This document shows positions 56,766-64,000 of a DNA stretch of 64,000 bases, one piece after another. How positions within the stretch are numbered: position 1 is the stretch's first letter; each line of letters opens with the position of its first letter. The stretch is from contig OX485808.1 of assembly GCA_950295325.1 (NCBI GenBank), positions 31,640,527-31,704,526 of the forward strand, in the 5' to 3' direction. Origin of the DNA: Polytrichum commune (taxonomy: Eukaryota > Streptophyta > Polytrichopsida > Polytrichales > Polytrichaceae). Under the pieces are notes generated by a model. It saw nothing but the letters and a program-made list of their open reading frames with translations. It was not told the origin of the DNA and searched no databases. The translations under genes were made by a program, and so were the position numbers.

Positions 56766-58024
56766 AACACCCAAGAAAATTAATCCCGAACTCGTAGGTT
56801 TAGCAAATGTCCCAGTGGATGTTTAATGATTGGTAGGCGATTCTGCCTCATAGGTCCACATATTCCATACTGGATGATATACGGAGAGTGCTTCATTCTG
56901 AGGTCTTTCTCCAGACCTCTGTTTCTGCTGCTCACTCAGCTTTCAAACATGGCCAATTCGTCGTCGTTCTTGCATTTGATTGTCTTCAGCTCCCCTTTCC
57001 ACACTTGCTCTCCATCTTCTCAATGCCTGTCACGCATTCCTCAAAGAATGTTGAGGAGCGGCTACAGCTGCGTACCCTTTTTGTATTGATAGCTTTAACT
57101 TAATTGAGAGGTTTTTCAACGATGGTCAGCTAGGCAGACCATATCTGTACACTTTTTGTATCGAAGGTGAATCGATATCTGTAACTTAATAGAGAGGGTC
57201 TTTGATCTCTGTAAGTCGGATCACATGTACCTGACAGGTTCACACTTTCGCATTCGATGATCTGATGAGCAGAATCTTGTTAATTCTGTCTCCATACTTC
57301 TGTCTTCCTTTTTGGATTGGTGTCAGTAGTGAACACAGCTCTTCAACCTCTTGCATTTAGTTCTTCTCAGTTCCCTTCCATACTTGCTCTCTATCTTTTC
57401 ATCCACGGCCGTGCATTTGCGGAGAATTCCTGTGTGTAGAATTCTTCAAGTTCTTGTATCTAAATTTCCTGTGTAGATCCAACATTGACCATGGTTTGTG
57501 CAAGGGTGATTTTCTTTGAGCAAGAGCAACCTATCCGAGTCACAGCAGCCATGCCAAGCAACTGAAAGTGAATGAGAAGGACTAAGTAATTGTTAAACCC
57601 TAGGTCTCTTAAATCCTAAATTTTAGAGAGCTTTGATCAACTGGGCTGTTAAGGTGGACCTAATGAAAGTGTCTTCAAAATTGACTCCTACATTGTGGTT
57701 GAAAACATTGAAGTTAATTGAGTGAGCTCAAATTGCGATGCATCAACAACCTAAAATGGGCAGGTTCACACTATTTCCCCTGGGTAGGTGTTGAGAAACG
57801 AAATTCTTACTTCACGGTGAGAGAATATTGCCACATATGAGCAAATCTAACATCACTTTATCTAAAAAATGCAACCAGAGACATTCTGAGACCCATGTTC
57901 CTTATTCAGTTTAGTTTTAACTGAATCACATTCCCATTTCAAGATTAAGGCTTAGTTGAACAATATGCTATCAAGCTCCTCAATTATTTCTCTAGCTCGA
58001 GTGGGATTCAAAAGTTTTTTGTAT
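56766..58024 (+). other. PheRS 3' flank
   Basis: Likely 3' untranslated region to roughly 57200-57500. It contains two partly similar blocks (AACTTAATTGAGAGG near 57097 and AACTTAATAGAGAGG near 57183; CACTTGCTCTCCATCTTCTC near 57002 and TACTTGCTCTCTATCTTTTC near 57381), so the 3' region appears partly duplicated. No further gene. Confidence 0.45.
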
Positions 58025-58533
58025 TACACCGCTTATGGTATTTAGTGTCACACAGACACTATTTGAAAATGGGCCTAAACTAGATCCCTGGAGGTCTCAA
58101 AGTGTCACGTTTGTTAATTGCTAGTATGATACTATTTGTCAACATAAGTGAAAACCAATTTATCACATGACATTTATCGTAGCACATTGGGATAGTTCAG
58201 ATGATAGTTTTGCATTTTAGTATGCAAGGGTAAGATATTATTATTGAGCATACAAATGGCAAGTTTCATGTGTGTCCATTTTAGTGTGCAAGAGGGAGGA
58301 GGATACCATTGAGCATACTAATGCCAAGTGTCATTTGTGTACACTTTAGTCAATTTATAGATCATTGTGTAACATAGGCATACACCTCATAACATTATTG
58401 AACATACTCATGCCAAGATGTTAGTAAGCACGCTTGAACGCCAAGTGTCATACAATGACACTAATAGTTAAGTTATTGATCACTAATGTAACCTAGCATA
58501 CGCATGTCATACTAAATACCATAAATAGTGTAG
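58025..58533. mobile_element. ~509-bp element of the CACTAAAT/TA family
   Basis: The left end (TTACACCGCTTATGGTATTT) and right end (complement of CTACACTATTTATGGTATTT) are inverted copies over about 28 bases. The interior contains repeated words such as GCATACTAATGCCAAGTGTC and TTTTAGTATGCAAG. Longer than the other family members. Confidence 0.6.
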
Positions 58534-59624
58534 TTGGTTTCTTAAATTTATATAATTCCAGTGGGGTCCCAAATTTGAGCACAAGTGGAATGTCCACCAT
58601 GATATATCATATGCTAGACAACTTGATCTTAACTAATGTTTTTCTCACTCTCAATCTTAAGACAATTGTTGGTGGCAACATATTGATTATTTATGGTAGT
58701 GTTGAGATTAGATTACTTGGAGAGAGACTTCATCAGCAAGCGAAATTGAAGGTTTTTTAGGGGGGATCGGGTTAGTATTTATGTGACTTGGAAAACCACC
58801 AAGAATTGTAGGCCTTCGTCTCTAGAAGCAGTGGACTCAAAGAAGTACACAATCTCAAAGAAATATGTGACCAAATTGTGTCTAAGTTTGATTGAAGTGT
58901 TGCTTTCAAAACTTCTTTGGTAAGTTGAGAAGTTTTTTGCAAAAGTTTTTTTTTTTTGGGTGGAAGGGCTTTGGAAAAGGTAAAAGGTTCACGTGAAGTG
59001 CATTTATTTTGGTGCTCTTTGATATGAAATGTGTGCAAGAACTTTGATTTTGAACATTGCACATGTTGTCTTTATGCCAGGTTTGGTAGAAAGCCAACAA
59101 ATATAATTGCATTAAAACGTAAAAATGACATTCATCAAGAGTCACATGTTGAACAGGTAGGGGGTTCCAACGTGAGATTGGGGTTTATAGATAGGGACAC
59201 CAAAAGTGAAGAAAGAAACAATCTTTTATTGGTCAGTGGTTCGTTTCCTCAGTTGAAGACCGGGAAGGAAACGTGATTTGCATGTGAACTTGACCCAACA
59301 TGTGGATAGTTGCAAGTAGCAAGAAGGGAAAATGACTTGCAGCTTAGATTAGCCTAGTCATTACAACACTTGCAGAAATAGACGGCAATTTAAGTGTACA
59401 CATTCAAGAATCAACCTTCATCAAAAGGACTTCTCCTTTGCACTTCCATCATGTAAATAATTAGCTTTTGACCTATAGATAATTAGTTTTGACCAATAGA
59501 TAATTAGTTTTTGTCATGCCATGGATTCCTTGTTTACACTATCCTTTTTCTAAATAATTTTGACATGGAAGAGGAATACTATGTAGTGAAAACCAACTTT
59601 TGATATGGACCCAACAAGTAACTT
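58534..59624. other. Intergenic, no gene recognised
   Basis: AT-rich. Contains a three-fold repeat of ATAGATAATTAGTTTT-type sequence at about 59460-59515. Short open stretches on both strands around 58770-59276 lack domains. Confidence 0.5.
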
Positions 59625-59997
59625 GGTAGACGTGCCAAATTGGAACATTTTTCTCTGCACCAAATTCTAATAGGATATGAAATACTCAACTAATGCAAGA
59701 TGATTAATATATTCAAATTATGCCCATGACCATTTGCCTCATATTTTTCAGAGCCCCATATGAATATCTTATACATGATCAAAGTGAAGATTCTCATGCT
59801 CATCAAATGGTCATGTAAGTCCCCCAAATTACATTGACTATTGAACCTAGAATCATTAGCATATTTTGAGCAGACGGTCCAATTCCCTTTTAACCACATG
59901 AGTTTTTGGTGTCCGTTCTCCAATCCACACCTAATCACACATCACTCAAAATGTAGGTATCCATGTTGTTGGCGTGTTGAAATTAGGCACATCTACC
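59625..59997. mobile_element. 373-bp MITE, GGTAGAYGTG family (best reference copy)
   Basis: Inverted ends GGTAGACGTGCCAAATT and the complement of GGTAGATGTGCCTAATTT bound an element that aligns with 8499-8870 (same orientation) and 13852-14252 (opposite). No coding capacity; superfamily undetermined. Confidence 0.65.
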
Positions 59998-61016
59998 TCA
60001 AGACACTTCTACACGAGAGTGCATCCTTGAACAAAGTTTGTGGATTAGTTTCCGTATCAACTCTCGTACTATATGAAGAGACCAAGTCATATGGGAATAA
60101 AGGTCTCTTTGAGGCAACCTAATCCTTACATGACAAATAAGGATGTTACGACAATAGGATAAAGGAGATCTTTTCATTGGGGCAAAGGTGTTCAAGAAAG
60201 TATCTAGAGCAACAAGGAAGTGGGATTGTACTTCATAGTTCAAGTTTGGTTTGGAAATCTCACATGGCAAAGAGACAAGCAACACGGCAAAGTTGTGACA
60301 CTCATTCTCTATCATACAATCCTATTATTTTGAAATCCAAGAAATTGGGATGTCGTCCTATGTTATGGGAAAAGCAAGTGCTTGCATTGGAGGCATTGAA
60401 CTTTTTCCTCCGTATAGAGACTTGTTATGGTATGATCAATCCGACGTTATTTAAAAAGTGTAACCTATTCATAAACTTCAACACAGTGGAAGTGACAATA
60501 TCGGATTGGTGATAAAAAAAAATATCCTATATAATATAGTGTTTTTTCATTGTCAACTCGTTACTATGATCTGGTGGAGATTTGTGCAGGTGAAAAGTGA
60601 ACATAAAGAATGGGTCAATTTTAGATAGGGTCACCTTTGACATATGTAACCTAAAATGGAACTATACAACTCAAACAAAACATTTGCGTGCATTGAGAGA
60701 CCCAAATTGAACCTCTCAAATACTTATGGGTTAAACCATGCACAAATGAAACTTACAAAAACATAACAGTTGTTGACATTACCGTATGCTTGTTTGCACT
60801 CAACTAGCATGAATCTTAATAGAAGTTTTCCCTTTACAAAATCAAAATTTACATGTGAATCAATCAAAAACTTGGGATTCATTTATGTTGTTTTTAATAG
60901 AATGTATGCATCTCATGTTCATCTTTTCCTATAATTGTATTGCTAATTCAATACATTATAGTATATAGATTCTACACCAATGCAATGAATAGGTAGAGAA
61001 CTGACAGCTAGTTACA
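59998..61016. other. Intergenic, no gene recognised
   Basis: A 111-codon open stretch at 60177-60512 has no recognisable domain or supporting context and overlaps a 105-codon one on the other strand. Confidence 0.5.
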
Positions 61017-61200
61017 GCTGAATCGGTTGAGTTTGAGAAATAACCGGCTGAAGTTCAAGACTTCAAGAAAAATGAATCATCGTTATAAAGAATTGTGGAA
61101 TGTACTTTAAATCTGAAAGATCACAACATGTAACCAGTTGGACTTGGAGACACTAGGATATTGACTGATTATGCCCAAGAATCTTCCCAAACATTGCACA
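61017..61200. mobile_element. Solitary terminal repeat of the long-TIR element
   Basis: Aligns over its whole length with the right end of the element at 25131-27022, from GAGTTTGAGAAATAACCGG to GCCCAAGAATCTTCCCAAAC. No partner end is present within reach, so the rest of the element was lost or truncated. Confidence 0.65.
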
Positions 61201-61274
61201 TCTTTTCAATTCTTTATATTTGGAACAACACCGGGAATCCAATTGTAGAACCTAGATATGAACTTTGAATCTAA

Positions 61275-61776
61275 GGTCCACTTTGCACACGAGCCAAGAG
61301 CCGTGACCATGAAATTGTGAGAGCCCAAAAGAAAGTGTCCAAAGGCCGTCCCAACACACCTCCAAAATCATGTAGTGTGGTCACGGACCCTCAAGTGTAG
61401 TGTGACATCATATGTGACCAGGCCCTCAACCAAATGCTATTTCAATGAATTTTTCTTTTCATGCAGATCCTCAACCATGATAAAACATAATAAATCAACG
61501 GTTTTGAGCGTGCGGAGTGCCATGGTCTCCCGGTTTTGTGTTAGGCCTACCTCCAAGAGGCGGTTTTTGAAAATAGTCCAAGTGACCATGAAACATGATC
61601 CATTTGATGCCATGTGGAAATCCATGTAGACTTTACATCCATTTTGCAATTCACATACTCCGTTGGTCCCTCACGCGTAGTGTGAAGCGAACTTGGACCA
61701 GCTCTACCTTTTCCACCAATGAGAGTGCTTGAAGTGTAATGGTCACGGGCTCTCAGTCTTGTGTGTGAAGTGGCCC
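61275..61776. mobile_element. 502-bp MITE, GGGCCACTTCACAC family, TAA duplication
   Basis: Same family as 15924-16422 but in the opposite orientation. Flanked by TAA at 61272-61274 and 61777-61779, which with the TTA cases fits the TWA target of PIF/Harbinger elements. Confidence 0.8.
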
Positions 61777-62458
61777 TAAACTTAAGTAAAGTTGGCTTCA
61801 AACTCAATCCCAATTGGTCACATGGGAAGAACTAAAATTCACAGGGTCACCCAAACTCAAACCTCTCTATTAATTATGTAGAAGTGGCCATGGCTTTGTA
61901 AATTGTGACCCTTTATGGATCATTGATGTTGACATTTACATGCCTCACACGAACATACAATTTTGAAGCGTACTAAGAAGGTTGGCTTCTAAGGGCCAAT
62001 TTACACTATGGACCATGAAGTTGGACCAGGGCTTTGCAAGGCAGGTGATTGGCTATTGAAGGTATCCCGGGACAGCTTTGGTTTACACTAAGGAAAAAAT
62101 GGCAGAGGGAGGGACCATGAAGGTCGAGGTCTCCAAAAGATAAATTTTAAGGCCTTATAAATGCACTAACATGGTCCAACGGGTTTTGTGGTGAGAGAGG
62201 CAAGAAAGGTGGTCTAGTAGGAAAAGGCAAGGGCCCATGTCAAAGAAATGCCATTTTAATGAAAAAAAATATGAACTTACCCTCTATGTGCCTTAATTAT
62301 ATCATAGCCCATGAGACTTACCATTGCTACCTTGCCCTACCCCTTAAACCGGCTCCCATGTGTTTCACCAAAAGACGTGGGACATCTAGAACTCAAGAAC
62401 TCGAGTGCAGATTTGTTTTTTTAGTCTACCAACTGCAATGTTTGGAATTTTGGGGCTT

Positions 62459-62509
62459 GTAATATACCGTTGGAAAGATCTTGAAAATACCTTTCCAAGG
62501 GTATATTAC
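62459..62509. repeat. 51-bp inverted repeat
   Basis: Arms GTAATATACCGTTGGAAAG and CTTTCCAAGGGTATATTAC pair at 18 of 19 positions around a 13-base loop. A C run follows at 62512. Possibly a miniature element or its folded core. Confidence 0.7.
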
Positions 62510-62595
62510 ACACCCCCCCCCCCCAAAAAAAATTACAATTGCAAAACGAAAAAGAAATTTTTGTAGTTGTTTAGTGATTGTAGATCAGGGTGGTC

Positions 62596-62633
62596 AAAAG
62601 AACCGCAATGGGAAAATGATTGCGGTTCTTTTT
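62596..62633. repeat. 38-bp hairpin next to a CACTA-type end
   Basis: Arms AAAGAACCGCAA and TTGCGGTTCTTT pair perfectly around a short loop. CACTA miniature elements often carry such subterminal palindromes, and the related 77-bp element at 5465 has a similar GCAGTTCTTTT. Confidence 0.65.
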
Positions 62634-62650
62634 CGCATAGTTTTCTACTA

Positions 62651-62954
62651 CACTAAATAGGATATTTAGTGTTTGATACATTAGATACGAATACATACAC
62701 TAAATATCAATAGCCCTATGAATGTAAGTAACATTAAATATAAAATCAAACACTAAATATCAATTATGGTAATATGTGGAAGTTGCATGTTTGAATTTAG
62801 TGCTAATAGGGATATTAAAATAAATAACAATGATAAAAGGAGAATTCCAACATATCTTCTAACACTAATTATCAAAGAATTGAAATTTAGTGTTGAGCAA
62901 GGTAGCGTGGTAACAACATTAAACATAATCAAACACTAAATATCCTATTTAGTG
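62651..62954. mobile_element. 304-bp MITE of the CACTAAAT/TA family, nested in a CACTA-type end
   Basis: Perfect inverted ends of at least 24 bases (CACTAAATAGGATATTTAGT at the left) flanked by TA at 62649-62650 and 62955-62956. Removing the element and one TA rejoins CATAGTTTTCTAC and TAGTG, restoring the CACTAGTAGAAAACTATG terminus known from 5465-5541. Internal copies of ACACTAAATATCAA occur near 62698 and 62751. Confidence 0.85.
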
Positions 62955-63363
62955 TAGTGACAACACAAGGTACAGGTCACATGTAAATTACATTAAACAT
63001 GTACAAATTAAATCGCACATTCTTGTAAAAATTGTTGTGAGAAGATTTGCAAACCACATCTTCGACACATTTAACAAGAAGGAAAGACAAGTGAAGCCCA
63101 AGACAAGACAAGAGAATGGTCAAACTTTAATTTTCTTTTTAAACTGCCGTTTTTGGGCATGTATTAAAAAATCGGAACCTTCACTTTTTGGTGCATGGTC
63201 ATTCTTCTTGGTCCACATCCGGTTTACACCTAGTGAGGGGCCCAAGGCTTTCAAAGCTAATTTTTTAAGCAGTCAAACCATGGAAATTGGACCATGAACT
63301 CGGACCATTGACAAAGGCCATCTTCCATGGTCCGATTTCATGGTCCATAGTGTAAACCGGCCC

Positions 63364-64000
63364 TTAATTCCTTGTATAAAAGAGCTCGATAATAGATTAG
63401 TTACCTAGTGTGAGGCCAAACCCACCACCCTTAAGCGTCCTAGTCCGGGTGATTTTTTTGAGAATCACATGTGTTATACCAAAACTCGTAGTGATATGGA
63501 ATGTAAGTTCCACATCAATAAGCTTACAACTTACTTCAAGTCATGACGTTTTATTAATGTGATCCTCTTGAATGGGTAAATCCTTAGCCTTTTCAAGGGT
63601 CCACCCCACAGCCTTGGCTACACATGCCCTCAAGGATCTTCCTCTTGAAACCTTAGTTCTGGCTGATGATTCTTCACTAGTGCTCGTCACCTCATTGAAG
63701 CTATGGCTTGTTGATTCCATGAAACACGAAAGTCTTCAATGTACTAATTCCCAATCTTTCACACCATGCCACTTCAATCGTATGAAGCTCACAACCCGCC
63801 TTGGTGCTTCACATCAATATTAGCACCTCAGTTCTTTCCAGGATAAGGACACAAATGTCAAAAAACACTTATTCCTCTCATCACTTAGCGTTACTTCCTC
63901 TTTCATAGATTCCTCATAGCTCATTCCCAAGTTCACTCATCAATGCAGTTCCTAACCCGGCTAGCCTAACCAACCACACTAATTAACTAGCCTAACTAAC
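63364..64000. other. Intergenic to window end, nothing recognised
   Basis: An 83-codon open stretch at 63572-63823 has no domain. The window ends in a short pyrimidine/adenine-biased sequence with repeated TAGCCTAACYAAC. Confidence 0.45.

Larger units (their letters stand above)
61993..63363. mobile_element. 1.37-kb element with ~36-bp inverted ends and nested insertions
   Basis: The left end GGGCCAATTTACACTATGGA and right end GGGCCGGTTTACACTATGGA (read inward) are inverted copies continuing through CCATGAARTYGGACC. TAA precedes the left end and TTAA follows the right end. The ends resemble those of the Harbinger-like MITEs, so it may belong to the same group. Inside are at least a CACTA-type end and, within that, a CACTAAAT/TA MITE. 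Short open stretches inside (62259-62462, 63037-63297) are not transposase-like. Confidence 0.65.

Noticed and set aside
1-64000. Possible bacterial or phage system, CRISPR array or operon
   Set aside because: Genes have spliceosomal introns, eukaryote-only families and plant transposons; regular repeats are MITEs, microsatellites and tandem duplications with no spacer structure.
1-64000. LTR retrotransposon or integrated viral sequence
   Set aside because: No gag, protease, integrase or viral replicase/coat motifs were recognised on either strand; solo LTRs cannot be fully excluded without a genome-wide search.

Overview
This is nuclear DNA of a land plant. Four protein-coding genes, all on the + strand, sit in AT-rich intergenic DNA packed with small DNA transposons, and all four have plant-type architecture: a single-exon EXO70, a two-membrane-segment apyrase, an 11-exon ABCE1/RLI ATPase, and an organellar phenylalanyl-tRNA synthetase with a transit-peptide-like N terminus. 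The lineage within plants cannot be fixed from the sequence. The simple gene structures, the pogo/Tigger-type elements and the absence of any recognisable LTR-retrotransposon gag-pol are compatible with a bryophyte or other non-seed plant, but that is only a guess.

Layout. 1-8.9 kb: transposon remnants (a pogo-type element with TA target site, several MITEs). 8.97-9.34 kb: a tRNA-derived SINE with a perfect 14-bp target-site duplication. 9.4-14.9 kb: AT-rich DNA, simple repeats and a ~370-400 bp MITE family. 14.9-18.8 kb: a four-unit tandem array of a ~370-bp repeat, dissected by two LINE fragments (each with a perfect 13-bp duplication) and three MITEs (two with TTA duplications). 18.8-23.7 kb: EXO70 with a GC-rich leader. 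24.9-27.0 kb: a hairpin MITE and an element with ~185-bp terminal inverted repeats. 28.1-32.7 kb: the apyrase, two exons around an intron made of diverged tandem repeats. 34.1-38.3 kb: direct repeats, a dead CACTA (TNP2) transposase and a pogo terminus. 38.4-40.6 kb: a GC-richer segment that may be a decayed or unknown gene. 40.7-46.6 kb: MITEs, simple repeats and a third LINE fragment. 47.1-51.7 kb: ABCE1. 55.4-56.8 kb: organellar PheRS. 57-64 kb: nested MITEs, including a 1.37-kb element carrying others inside it.

The four genes do not form a pathway. They are housekeeping functions: exocyst tethering of secretory vesicles, nucleotide hydrolysis in the endomembrane lumen, ribosome recycling, and organellar tRNA charging. 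No bacterial-style operon, CRISPR, phage or defence system is present, and no tRNA, rRNA or snRNA gene was recognised apart from the tRNA-like SINE head.

The most informative content is transposon stratigraphy. Repeat copies act as each other's empty sites, so the insertion order can be read directly. The SINE and the LINE fragments appear to share a 3' tail. The apyrase intron carries several copies of its own 3' splice-site context.
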